From IMG/VR virus record IMGVR_UViG_3300009430_000004, positions 154,089-218,088 of that record: a stretch of DNA of 64,000 bases. One strand, written 5' to 3'. This document shows, one piece after another, positions 43,185 to 51,699 of this stretch. The stretch comes from a virus. The translations under genes were made by a program, and so were the position numbers. The stretch's first letter is position 1. Each line of letters opens with the position of its first letter. The notes under the pieces were generated by a model. The model had not been told where the DNA came from. It made no database searches and saw only the letters and a list, made by a program, of their open reading frames with translations.

Positions 43185-45269
43185 ATGATGGATAAAGACA
43201 TGCTAATTGGAGCATTGTCCACGATATATCTAACTATTGAAGAGAAAGATGATTATGCTAAAGCAATAGAAATGTTAAATGCCATGAAAATAAATAGTTT
43301 AGTTAATTATTATATTAACGTGGCTGAAGAGTATGATGAACAAGATTCTGTTATCATACAACAAATCATATGGATACTCCAAGCAATATATAATAATAGT
43401 GGGGAGATATCTCCTGTGACGGATGAAGATTATGATAAGATATATGAAATAAATAGGACATTTACTGGTGAAGAAATAGTAGGTTCCTTTAATGCTTCAG
43501 ATAGAAATATATCTAATCATAAGTATCCTGATTTAAGAGGAACCTTAGATAAGGTTCATTTTATTACCCTCGAAGATAAGGGTAAAGATAAAAGAAAGTC
43601 AATCCCAGAATGGAGAAAAGCAGTAGAAAATAAACTGGGGCGACCTTTAACCGATGATGAATGTCAAATGTATGCATTTCCTAAATTTGATGGTTTATCT
43701 GAAATATTTGAGTGTGATAATACTGGATTAGTCGAGAAAGTATTGTCGAGGGGAGATACAGATAAGAACGAAGCTGTTGATACCACTAAATTATTTAAGG
43801 GAACTAAATTCAGTATGATTGAAGGATGGAATTCACCTTATGGAATAAAGACAGAGGTTGTAATGTCAGAAGATAATTATAATGAACTCTGTTCTAAGGA
43901 AGGTGACTTTAAGAGTCCAAGAAGTGCAGTATCGTCCATATTGAATTCAAAGGAACTTGATAGGAAGTATCTAAAATATCTGACTGTAGTTCCATTACAG
44001 ATTCAGAATTATGATACTAAGCAAATAATAGTGGCACCATCAATGTTTCAACAATATCCATGGAGTCTAATAAATCTTAATGATGAAGACCATATGAGAG
44101 AAACCTTTAATGGTATAAAGAAAAAGATGGAAACAGAATATGGTGTACCTATAGACGGTATAGTTTTAAGATTTAAGAATACAAATCTTCATACTGTGTT
44201 AGGACGAGATGGTGCAATTAATAAATATGAGGTTGCATTTAAGTTTCCACCAGAGCAGAAGAAAACCATATTAAAGGATATAGACTTCTCAGTAGGTATC
44301 CTTGGAGGGGTTACCCCTGTTGCTAAAATAGAACCTGTTAAAATTAAAGGTAATACAATCAAAAGTATTAGCTTAGGTTCTATTGATAGATTTGAAAGCT
44401 TTGAATTCAGAGTTGGAGATGAGGTAATTGTAAAATATGATATTATACCTTATCTGACAAAAGATGAAACATGTAAACCTGGGATTGGAAAGAAATTTGA
44501 AACTCCTAAAGAATGTCCATTTTGTCATGAGGAGTTAAAGAAAGACCCTGTGTTAAAATGTGTTAATCTAAATTGTGAATCTAGAGCTATAGGTAAGATT
44601 CTTAATTATGTAGAAAAGATGAGAATCGCTAATATATCTATTGGTATAATAACAACCCTATTCAAGGCAGGTTATTTAAAGTCTATCGAAGACTTATATA
44701 AACTGGAAAAACATAAGAGGTCTATTGTTATGATGGACGGATTCGGTGAAACATCTTTCAATAAGATTATTGCAGGTGTAGATTCGAGAAGAGATGTATA
44801 TGACTATGAATTTATGGGGTCATTAGGTATCCCAGATATCGGTCGCAAAATGTTTAAAAAGATTTCAAATATATATTATCTAGATGAGTTAATACAGATA
44901 TGTATTAATGACAAGGCTGAAAAGCTTACTGCGATAGGAGGTATAAAGAAGAAGACAGCTAATAAAATTATAGAAGGTGTAAACCTTAATAAAGATTTAA
45001 TTACATTTCTACGTTCCGAGTTAAAAATTAGGAGGGATGAACGAAGATATACAATCAAAGTGTACTTCACAAAAGTGAGGGATAAAGAATTTGCAAAGTA
45101 TCTTGAAAGTAAAGATGTCTTAATAATGGAAAGCTATAACAATGAAGTTGATTTGTTAATCATTCCAGACAGAAATACTGAATCAAGTAAAATAACTAAG
45201 GCTCAAAAAGCTAATAAGGAAATCGTCACAATTGACGAGGCTTATAAGATGTTCGGTTATAACCAGTAA
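43185..45269 (+). CDS. ligA: NAD+-dependent DNA ligase (LigA-like)
   Basis: 694 residues, full length for the family. The adenylation lysine is in FPKFDGLSE (about Lys166), then SRGDTDKNE and RSAVSSILNSKEL. The OB domain has GGVTPVAKIEPVKIKG and RVGDEVIVKYDIIP. The zinc finger is CPFCHEELKKDPVLKCVNLNC (about 444-464, two pairs). Helix-hairpin-helix repeats and a C-terminal BRCT domain (about 622-694) follow. It seals nicks in phage DNA using NAD+. The first 110 residues diverge from the usual Ia domain. Confidence 0.93.
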   Translation: MMDKDMLIGALSTIYLTIEEKDDYAKAIEMLNAMKINSLVNYYINVAEEYDEQDSVIIQQIIWILQAIYNNSGEISPVTDEDYDKIYEINRTFTGEEIVGSFNASDRNISNHKYPDLRGTLDKVHFITLEDKGKDKRKSIPEWRKAVENKLGRPLTDDECQMYAFPKFDGLSEIFECDNTGLVEKVLSRGDTDKNEAVDTTKLFKGTKFSMIEGWNSPYGIKTEVVMSEDNYNELCSKEGDFKSPRSAVSSILNSKELDRKYLKYLTVVPLQIQNYDTKQIIVAPSMFQQYPWSLINLNDEDHMRETFNGIKKKMETEYGVPIDGIVLRFKNTNLHTVLGRDGAINKYEVAFKFPPEQKKTILKDIDFSVGILGGVTPVAKIEPVKIKGNTIKSISLGSIDRFESFEFRVGDEVIVKYDIIPYLTKDETCKPGIGKKFETPKECPFCHEELKKDPVLKCVNLNCESRAIGKILNYVEKMRIANISIGIITTLFKAGYLKSIEDLYKLEKHKRSIVMMDGFGETSFNKIIAGVDSRRDVYDYEFMGSLGIPDIGRKMFKKISNIYYLDELIQICINDKAEKLTAIGGIKKKTANKIIEGVNLNKDLITFLRSELKIRRDERRYTIKVYFTKVRDKEFAKYLESKDVLIMESYNNEVDLLIIPDRNTESSKITKAQKANKEIVTIDEAYKMFGYNQ

Positions 45270-45349
45270 TAATAAAAAATTATTCACTGGATAACATATC
45301 AATGAAGGCAAAAATAAATTATAATTATATTATTAGGAGGTAGACAATT

Positions 45350-45703
45350 ATGTCAAAGGAAAATGCAAGACTTATTGAAATCAGAGAAAATGAAAAGGAA
45401 ATAATGAAGGTAGCTGAGAAAGCTCAGAAGTACCTAGAAGAAGAAAATAACATAGTTATCACTCATCCAGCAGCAATCCCAACAATCGGATATGCTTTCT
45501 TACGTTGCCTGATAGAGCACCTCAATGAGAACAAATCAGTTGGAAACAACATTGAGATTAACGTAATGCAGCTTTTCGATATGGGTATCAGCTATAGAGA
45601 GAACGATGATGCAGAGAAAGAAGGAAACTTCGATCCATATCTTAGACCTGGTCAAGAGTTCAAGCTTCTTGTTAAGGATGATGGTGAGACTGAAGAGGAT
45701 TAA
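45350..45703 (+). CDS. Highly expressed small acidic protein
   Basis: 117 residues, acidic, helical N-terminus (MSKENARLIEIRENEKEIMK) and acidic tail (GETEED). The leader AATTATATTATTAGGAGGT is shared with 20138 and 34882, and the codon choice is enriched in GGTATC/CTT-type codons. Abundant product inferred. No family recognised. Confidence 0.7.
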   Translation: MSKENARLIEIRENEKEIMKVAEKAQKYLEEENNIVITHPAAIPTIGYAFLRCLIEHLNENKSVGNNIEINVMQLFDMGISYRENDDAEKEGNFDPYLRPGQEFKLLVKDDGETEED

Positions 45704-45713
45704 TAGAATCATA

Positions 45714-45741
45714 ATATCGGATGGGGTTTCCCATCCGATAT
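45714..45741 (+). terminator. Hairpin terminator
   Basis: ATATCGGATGGG pairs with CCCATCCGATAT; followed by an AT-rich stretch that resembles a promoter core. Confidence 0.7.
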
Positions 45742-45794
45742 AATTTATATATTCAGTTAAACATTTTTTTCTATTAGGAGAGGGGGTAAAAACT

Positions 45795-46295
45795 ATGTTT
45801 ACTTACAATGGTGTTAGGTTTAACGAACTTGAGGAAGTGACTGTAAAAGAAGGTCCTTTCAAGGGAGTACGAGGAAAATTTATTGGGTCTAAACACTGTC
45901 CTACAGAACAAAACCAGTTGAGATTTATTGCTGAAGTAAGAGTAGACCATATTAATACATTAGAGGTTGAATTCAGTAATTTACAAAAAGATGGTATTGA
46001 TTATATAATTTGCTTAGTTAGCGAATTTGCTGGTGAGCAAGTAATTGAGAAGATTATCCATACTGTAACGCTCCGTAATGATACTGAGCTGGGTAATTAT
46101 TTGACAGAACTTGATAGAGGACTTGCTCTAAAGACAAGGATTGAAACATTTACATCTCTTAAGATGCAGATAAATGAGAAGCTGAGATATTTTTACAAAG
46201 CTTTCTCAGCCGAAGACATGAAGCTTGAGATGTATATAGATAATATTCCTCTTCGTTCTGATGTTGTAACTTATTTTAAAAGTAGAATGATGTAG
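45795..46295 (+). CDS. Hypothetical protein with KOW-like N-terminus
   Basis: 166 residues. VTVKEGPFKGVRGKFIG (about 15-31) fits the KOW motif of NusG/ribosomal proteins, which binds RNA or RNA polymerase. The C-terminal half is helical. Gene pair with 46307, just upstream of RNA polymerase beta-N. A transcription-factor-like role is possible but rests on one short motif. Confidence 0.6.
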   Translation: MFTYNGVRFNELEEVTVKEGPFKGVRGKFIGSKHCPTEQNQLRFIAEVRVDHINTLEVEFSNLQKDGIDYIICLVSEFAGEQVIEKIIHTVTLRNDTELGNYLTELDRGLALKTRIETFTSLKMQINEKLRYFYKAFSAEDMKLEMYIDNIPLRSDVVTYFKSRMM

Positions 46296-46306
46296 GGGGG
46301 CTGGAT

Positions 46307-46561
46307 ATGGATATGTTAGATGGAAAGCACCTTACAGAACCTTGTGAGGTGTTTATTGGTTATGTGACATTTAAAGATGGCACTAAAGAAGTATACCATA
46401 CAGCTCAGAAATCTAAAGAATCTGCACAAGCTTTCTTTGAAATAATGGCAACATCTTACGGGATGTTTGAATATAAAGATATAAAGGTTGTACCATTAAA
46501 TGAAGCTCTATTAGATTCTGGATATAAGGTTATTGCAATTGCAACAGTCCCAACGGAGTAA
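46307..46561 (+). CDS. Hypothetical small protein
   Basis: 84 residues after GGGGGGCTGG. Alpha/beta (VFIGYVTFKDGTKEVYHTAQ). Follows 45795-46295 by 11 bases. Function unknown. Confidence 0.65.
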   Translation: MDMLDGKHLTEPCEVFIGYVTFKDGTKEVYHTAQKSKESAQAFFEIMATSYGMFEYKDIKVVPLNEALLDSGYKVIAIATVPTE

Positions 46562-46566
46562 ACTCT

Positions 46567-46623
46567 AAACTGATTTTATTCATATATTATATATTCGTAA
46601 GGAGGTGTGAATAAAATCAGTTT
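46567..46623 (+). promoter_or_regulatory. Perfect 16-bp inverted repeat enclosing a promoter core and GGAGG
   Basis: Arms 46567-46582 and 46608-46623 are exactly complementary. The 25-base loop contains ATATATTATATATTCG and AAGGAGG. T-rich sequence follows, so it can act as terminator for 46307-46561 or as a leader structure for beta-N. Confidence 0.65.
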
Positions 46624-46671
46624 TATTTTATATTGACACAAAAAATCTATGTTCCTGAAGGGGGAAATTCG

Positions 46672-48342
46672 ATGAAAGACTTTATAAAATCGTATAAAAA
46701 CCCTAACGAGAGCCGAATAAATTTCGGACTCATGAATCGAGAATACGATGATGATTTAATCCAGTATCTCGTGAATAGTTGTAAATCCCTTGAGGTTCTA
46801 AAGAATATCAAGTTTCTAGGTTATGATTATACTGATGATGAAACTAAGATAGACCTCAATGATTACATGACAACTCGTAAAAAGAGTAAGAAAAAGGTTG
46901 ATACGAAGTATATGTATCTACAAGATAGTAGATACGGGGAGCTGAAGTTAAAATTCATGCTCAAATGTAAGGATGAAACATTCCAATTAACAAAGAAACT
47001 TCTAGTCCCAGTTCCAGATGAAAATGGATACTATACAATAAAGGGAAAGAAGTATTTCTTATTATATCAGCTTGTCGATGCGTCGACATACACAACACGA
47101 CAAAACCTAACTCTGAAATCTCTTATGCCTATAACGGAAAAGAGAAATCAGAAAACCTATTCAGATACAGAAGGAAATAGCTATACTGCTCCAGCGTATG
47201 TGATATATGTATTCAGAAAAGAAGTAGACATTTTACTGTTTTATTTCGCAAAGATAGGTGTTAAGAAAACCTTAGATTACTTCTCAGTGAGTCAAATAAT
47301 TAAATTCAGAGAAGATATCGTAGACAAGGAAAACAACATCTATTTTTCGATCAATAGCAAAATGGTGCTAGAAGTAAATCGTTACTTCTTTTTGAAGTAT
47401 CAATACGTGCAGAGTATAATATTCATGATTCTAAACATTTGCTCGAATAGATTGTCATTTGATAATCTTGAGAACAAAACGTACTGGATAGAGAAAATAG
47501 GTAGCATGAATGCTACAAATGCTTATAATTATTATGAGAAAGGTTTAAGCAGTTTAACTTATTTTGATAGACTGCTGGATGAAACCACAAAGGATATTCT
47601 CAAGTTACATGATGAGAACAAGAGAAGTATCTATGCAATCGTAAGATGGATGATTCAGAACTTCAATGAGCTAAGAAAGAAAGATAATCTGGCTCTTGAA
47701 AATAAACGACTAAGATGTAATGAATATATTGCATCACTATTAACTAAAGCATTTAGTGATAGACTTAATCGTATAATAGGTTTGGGAAATAAGATATCTA
47801 TAGACAAGATAAAAGAGATATTCAAATTCCCTGGCGATATCATTATGCAACACCTATATAAGTCTGGATTGCTACGTTATGATGACAAGATTAACGACAT
47901 GGACTTCTTTAGTAAGTTCAGATATACTTTAAAGGGACCTAATAGTTTAGGTAATAAGAATGATAATAATATCTCCATAAAGTATAGGGGAATCCATCCT
48001 TCTTATATAGGAAGGATTGACATAAACGTTTGCGGTAATTCAGACCCAGGAACATCTGGTGTTATAACACCATTTTGTGAAACAGATGGGTTGTATTTTG
48101 ACGGAAAGAATGAACCAGAAGAGTTTAAATACAATTTTGAGAAAGATATTATTGACCGTAAGAGAGAGACTTCAGATAAGTATTTCATTGATGTTGGATA
48201 TGAAAACATAACAGACTACTTCAATGTCCATGAAAGATTCGCTAAGGTCAATAGAGGTATAACAATCACAGAGATTGAAAAGGAAGACTTTACTAAATAC
48301 TTTATTAAAATTAATATCAATGATGGGGATGATGAGATATAA
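46672..48342 (+). CDS. RNA polymerase beta subunit, N-terminal half
   Basis: 556 residues from ATG 46672, after GAAGGGGG; an in-frame TTG upstream has no site. DENGYYTIKGKKYFLLYQL parallels the beta GxFIINGxERVIVSQL segment. Near residue 441, KYRGIHPSYIGRIDINVCGNSDPGTSGVITPF parallels [25 protein letters not shown] in the rifampicin-pocket region. The protein ends soon after this. The next RpoB segment starts the 38202-40496 protein, located 6 kb upstream and in reverse gene order. Confidence 0.82.
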   Translation: MKDFIKSYKNPNESRINFGLMNREYDDDLIQYLVNSCKSLEVLKNIKFLGYDYTDDETKIDLNDYMTTRKKSKKKVDTKYMYLQDSRYGELKLKFMLKCKDETFQLTKKLLVPVPDENGYYTIKGKKYFLLYQLVDASTYTTRQNLTLKSLMPITEKRNQKTYSDTEGNSYTAPAYVIYVFRKEVDILLFYFAKIGVKKTLDYFSVSQIIKFREDIVDKENNIYFSINSKMVLEVNRYFFLKYQYVQSIIFMILNICSNRLSFDNLENKTYWIEKIGSMNATNAYNYYEKGLSSLTYFDRLLDETTKDILKLHDENKRSIYAIVRWMIQNFNELRKKDNLALENKRLRCNEYIASLLTKAFSDRLNRIIGLGNKISIDKIKEIFKFPGDIIMQHLYKSGLLRYDDKINDMDFFSKFRYTLKGPNSLGNKNDNNISIKYRGIHPSYIGRIDINVCGNSDPGTSGVITPFCETDGLYFDGKNEPEEFKYNFEKDIIDRKRETSDKYFIDVGYENITDYFNVHERFAKVNRGITITEIEKEDFTKYFIKININDGDDEI

Positions 48343-48384
48343 TAGGGAAACCTATTATATCTTATTATTTTGGAGGATGGAATA

Positions 48385-48768
48385 ATGATAAAGACTTCTT
48401 ATTTTGCTAAGTTCAATGGAGATAATGGAGTCTCTATAGCAACTAATACACCTTGGTGGTTTAAAGGAGAAATATATCCTGAATTGGCTCCACCTAAGTG
48501 GTTGATGGTTAAATATAATAAGAAAGAAATAACTGACGAAGATTATGAAGCTTTATATAATTATCATGTGCTCAGAAAACTCATGCCATTGAAGGTTTAT
48601 AATGACCTCAATGAAAAGGTGTTACTCGGGTATAAAGAATCGGGACAGTTTTGTCATAGAAGGGTTGTTGCAAGATGGTTGAAAAAACGTCTTGGAGTTA
48701 CAATAAAAGAAATTGATTACCCAGAGGAAGGTGATAAGGATGACGATGAAGTATCACGGGAAGCATAA
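48385..48768 (+). CDS. DUF488-like protein
   Basis: 127 residues from ATG 48385, after GGAGG. VLLGYKESGQFCHRRVVARWLKKRLG matches the DUF488 signature (L-x-C/G-Y/W-E-x-x-x-x-C-H-R), and APPKWLMVKYNKKEIT the preceding region. The biochemical role of the family is unsettled. It overlaps 48740-48979. Confidence 0.75.
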   Translation: MIKTSYFAKFNGDNGVSIATNTPWWFKGEIYPELAPPKWLMVKYNKKEITDEDYEALYNYHVLRKLMPLKVYNDLNEKVLLGYKESGQFCHRRVVARWLKKRLGVTIKEIDYPEEGDKDDDEVSREA

Positions 48769-48979
48769 AGCAAACCCTATAAATCCGTATACTAAGCCAA
48801 ATAGGAAAGTTCATTTCTGGACATGTGAAGATTGCGGTTCGATACATTGGAGCACAGATAAGGAAGAACCTAATTGTTCTTGTAAGACCAGACATGAGCC
48901 AGTCCCAATATTGGCAATGGGTAAATGTGCAGTCAAGTTTTGGAAGAAATTAATGAGTTTAATAAAATACTATCCATAG
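48740..48979 (+). CDS. Small zinc-ribbon protein
   Basis: 79 residues from ATG 48740 (MTMKYHGKHKANP). TCEDCGSIHWSTD and NCSCKTRH give two Cys pairs for one zinc. Overlaps the DUF488 gene by 29 bases and is followed by 48991, suggesting coupling. Function unknown. Confidence 0.6.
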   Translation: MTMKYHGKHKANPINPYTKPNRKVHFWTCEDCGSIHWSTDKEEPNCSCKTRHEPVPILAMGKCAVKFWKKLMSLIKYYP

Positions 48980-48990
48980 AAGGTGAATTT

Positions 48991-49173
48991 ATGGCTAAAT
49001 CAAGATTACGACAACTTGAAGATTTCAAAGCTGACTTAGAAATCGTATTTAGTTTGTTAGAAGACGATTTTAAGGAAGCTAACCAAACTATAAATGGAAT
49101 GATGGCTGTTGACCAATTCAACCATTTATATAAAACACTCTGTAGTGAGATTGATAGAGAGAAAAACAAATAA
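48991..49173 (+). CDS. Hypothetical small helical protein
   Basis: 60 residues from ATG 48991 after GAAGGTG. Entirely helical (LRQLEDFKADLEIVFSLLEDDFKEA). Possible dimerising coiled coil. Confidence 0.6.
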   Translation: MAKSRLRQLEDFKADLEIVFSLLEDDFKEANQTINGMMAVDQFNHLYKTLCSEIDREKNK

Positions 49174-49184
49174 TAAATAAGGGG

Positions 49185-49670
49185 ATGGGAATCTTGTTCA
49201 ACAATCCAAGGAAAATAAAAATTGAATTCAAAGAACAAATCACACGCACTCAAAATTTATTTGGTTCTATAGAAGAGCTAAAGAGTGCTGATTTATATCT
49301 GGTTGAAAGAAACCCGAATGGACATTGTTTATGTGTCTGTAAACCAAAGGACAGAGGTGAATATTTAGTAGATATACACAATGAAGATATCAAATCAATC
49401 TATGTGAGTCCTATACCAGCAGACCCAATGGCTGCTGCTATGGCTATGATGCAAGCTATAATAAATAAGGATAAGCCAGGCTGTGAATATTGTGATGAAT
49501 GTGAACATATATTTCCAACTGAGTCACAGCAGGAAATTCTTAGGAGAACAGGATATAGTAATATTCCTGACCATATGTGTTCATTAAGTCAGAAAAAGAT
49601 AATTCATAATGGGCAACATCCAAGACTACCGAAGCCTAGTGACTGTCCACTAAAAGGAGGAATGATTTAA
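49185..49670 (+). CDS. Hypothetical Cys-rich protein
   Basis: 161 residues from ATG 49185; a TTG at 49194 lies at better spacing from AGGGGATGGG and may be the real start (158 residues). Ala/Met helix (DPMAAAMAMMQAII), then PGCEYCDECEH with later MCSLSQ and DCPLKG, a likely zinc site. Its stop overlaps the next start. Function unknown. Confidence 0.65.
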   Translation: MGILFNNPRKIKIEFKEQITRTQNLFGSIEELKSADLYLVERNPNGHCLCVCKPKDRGEYLVDIHNEDIKSIYVSPIPADPMAAAMAMMQAIINKDKPGCEYCDECEHIFPTESQQEILRRTGYSNIPDHMCSLSQKKIIHNGQHPRLPKPSDCPLKGGMI

Positions 49671-49966
49671 TGGTTTATGTACCTTTTGTAATGCCATTCT
49701 TTAGGAAAAAAGAAGAGTCTAAACCATCAGGTTTTCCTTCGAAAGGTGAGGGGAGGTTTGAACCGTATTTAATGAAAGTAATTGTTAGAAATAGCCACGG
49801 CAAAAGATTCGGTACTGTAATAAGGCTAAATCTAATTGATGAATTACCTAAGAAATTAGAGCATATAGGTTTCTATAAGATTGAAGAAACTCATATACTG
49901 GATTCATTTGAGACTATGGTATATGAAGAACAAAATAAATTAGTGAAAGAGGGTAAAGAAATATGA
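49670..49966 (+). CDS. Hypothetical protein
   Basis: 98 residues; ATG overlaps the preceding TAA (TAATG). Strand-rich centre (LMKVIVRNSHGKRFGTVIRLN). Overlaps the next gene by ATGA. Confidence 0.6.
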   Translation: MVYVPFVMPFFRKKEESKPSGFPSKGEGRFEPYLMKVIVRNSHGKRFGTVIRLNLIDELPKKLEHIGFYKIEETHILDSFETMVYEEQNKLVKEGKEI

Positions 49967-50205
49967 CAATCAGGGAAAAAATGGAACAAATGTTATTTGA
50001 GCACGGAATGTTTGAATCACAGGCTAAAGAGGTAATGGATAAAGTTGAGAAGGAAGAGGTTGAAATGAAAGGTAGATGGGACGATGAAGAAACTGATTAT
50101 CCAACACCTATGATTAATGTCGCATGGATTGCTGTTAAGCATCATGCTCTTGAATGGATAGATGCTAATTTACCTAAAGCTTGGTATCGACCAATGTTCC
50201 TATAA
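49963..50205 (+). CDS. Hypothetical protein
   Basis: 80 residues, ATGA overlap with the previous gene. Helical (IREKMEQMLFEHGMFESQAKEVMD) with a Trp-containing end. Last gene before the strong terminator 50231. Confidence 0.6.
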   Translation: MTIREKMEQMLFEHGMFESQAKEVMDKVEKEEVEMKGRWDDEETDYPTPMINVAWIAVKHHALEWIDANLPKAWYRPMFL

Positions 50206-50230
50206 TGATAAAATATAAAAAATAATTTAA

Positions 50231-50272
50231 TATGAAACTTATCTTTAAGAGAGATAAGTTTCATATTTTTTT
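50231..50272 (+). terminator. Strong intrinsic terminator
   Basis: TATGAAACTTATCT pairs with AGATAAGTTTCATA (50252-50265), followed by TTTTTTT. Confidence 0.88.
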
Positions 50273-50289
50273 AAAGTGGTGGTGATGCG

Positions 50290-51075
50290 ATGCTTGACAT
50301 AGATATAGACAAAATAAGCAGAACGTTAATTCAACCTATTAAAGAATTAACACTAAAAATACACATAAAATTATTACAAGAGAAGGAAGGGCGTAAAGAA
50401 AACTTCCATCATTTATTTAACTTTGACGGTAATAAATACCTCAAGTTAGACTTACAGTCATTTCTCACATTAGAGATGAATGACGGGGAGTGGGCTAGAG
50501 ATAAGTCCATACTGATAGATCAAAAGAATATCTATCACATAATAAAAGGCTTTGAGACTATGATTGAGTCAATATATAACGGCGGAGTGTTTGCAGTTAA
50601 TAAAAGCGGAGAGGTTGTTATATTTTCGGACAAGATTCAAGAGCATACAGTAAAGCTATTTAATATAGGTAATAATCAGAAATTAATTCTGAAACCTGCT
50701 AAGATATTTGATGAGAACGAAGTATCATATGAAGGTGTAGTTATATTCTTTAATAAAACAGACAACTTTGTACAACTACCAATAGATGCGTTCGAGTCAT
50801 TATATTATACATTAAAACAAACCAATATATTTGTTTACTCTCAGCTTCTATTAAATTATTATATGTCATGTATTAAGGATGAGAAGATAGAGTTGAAAGA
50901 AGTTGTTAGCAAGAGTCAGGCTAAGACTCCTAAGAAGCAACATCCGTTATTTGTAGAACAAAAAGAGGAGGTTAAATCTAGTGTATTTAAGAAGGACTCA
51001 GATGAAGAGTTTTTCAACTTTAATAATGGAGGTAATAAAGATGCTGGGGTTCAACAAGAAGAGAAACCAGAATGA
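50290..51075 (+). CDS. Hypothetical protein with acidic tail (possibly single-strand DNA-binding)
   Basis: 261 residues. A beta-rich body (LKLDLQSFLTLEMNDGEWARDKS, then GVFAVNKSGEVVIFSDK) is followed by a flexible basic stretch and an acidic end (KDSDEEFFNFNNGG, EEKPE). A beta core with a charged flexible tail is common in phage single-strand-binding proteins, but no OB-fold signature is readable. The assignment is weak. Overlaps 51041-51280. Confidence 0.6.
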   Translation: MLDIDIDKISRTLIQPIKELTLKIHIKLLQEKEGRKENFHHLFNFDGNKYLKLDLQSFLTLEMNDGEWARDKSILIDQKNIYHIIKGFETMIESIYNGGVFAVNKSGEVVIFSDKIQEHTVKLFNIGNNQKLILKPAKIFDENEVSYEGVVIFFNKTDNFVQLPIDAFESLYYTLKQTNIFVYSQLLLNYYMSCIKDEKIELKEVVSKSQAKTPKKQHPLFVEQKEEVKSSVFKKDSDEEFFNFNNGGNKDAGVQQEEKPE

Positions 51076-51280
51076 TGATGAGAAGCTCTGCACAGCAGAG
51101 TTTCTTATAACTCGGTATGAGAATTCAGAAATTGTCAAAGTGCCTATTGATGTTACTTTTGACATGGTAGAAGGAGATGATGATGAAAACTTTAAAAGAG
51201 CTTATAGGTCACTTGTAGCTTCAGATAGCTTAAGAAAGGGTGACCATATGGTAGAATTAATACGAATATATACTAAGTAA
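51041..51280 (+). CDS. Hypothetical small protein
   Basis: 79 residues from ATG 51041 after GGAGGTAATAAAG, inside the end of the previous gene. Strand-helix mix (AEFLITRYENSEIVKVPIDVTFDM). Translationally coupled to 50290. Confidence 0.6.
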   Translation: MLGFNKKRNQNDDEKLCTAEFLITRYENSEIVKVPIDVTFDMVEGDDDENFKRAYRSLVASDSLRKGDHMVELIRIYTK

Positions 51281-51293
51281 AGGAGAGATGACA

Positions 51294-51644
51294 ATGGAAA
51301 GTAATGAATTAGTAAAATTATTTAATGAGAAGGTAGATTACCTTCTAAAGAATTCAGATTTAATGACAGTTAAAGACCATGACATCGTCGTTAAGATAGA
51401 TGGAAAAGGTGAGACTGCAACAGCTCGAAAACTAAAAGAGAAATTTATAGTCAGCACAATTAGTGAATCAATATTTATTGTCGCTAATTATGAGGTTAAT
51501 AATGACCCTAATAAATGCGATTTAATAATGACTATATCAAATTCAGGTCACACATTTGTTGCCAATATAGGCGAGTATCTTAACGCTAAGCTATTATTGG
51601 CTAAATTGCTGGATAAGGTAGAGTTGAAAAACAGAAACCTATAA
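51294..51644 (+). CDS. Hypothetical protein
   Basis: 116 residues from ATG 51294, eight bases after AAAGGAGA. N-terminal helix, then strands (FIVSTISESIFIVANYEVN), then a helix. Function unknown. Confidence 0.62.
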   Translation: MESNELVKLFNEKVDYLLKNSDLMTVKDHDIVVKIDGKGETATARKLKEKFIVSTISESIFIVANYEVNNDPNKCDLIMTISNSGHTFVANIGEYLNAKLLLAKLLDKVELKNRNL

Positions 51645-51654
51645 TGCAAATTGT

Positions 51655-51664
51655 TTATATATTA
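51655..51664 (+). promoter_or_regulatory. TATATATTAT-core promoter flanked by inverted repeat
   Basis: TTATATATTA lies between ATGCAAAT (51644) and ATTTGCAT (51694-51701), so start codon and promoter sit inside an 8-bp inverted repeat. Confidence 0.45.
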
Positions 51665-51699
51665 TATATTGGTAATAATTTTGTAGAGGGGTGATTTGC

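Noticed and set aside
46607-46635. Nine-codon GTG leader peptide after AAGGAGG in the inverted repeat
   Set aside because: The start codon lies one base from the ribosome site, too close for efficient initiation, and the peptide has no regulatory-looking codon run.
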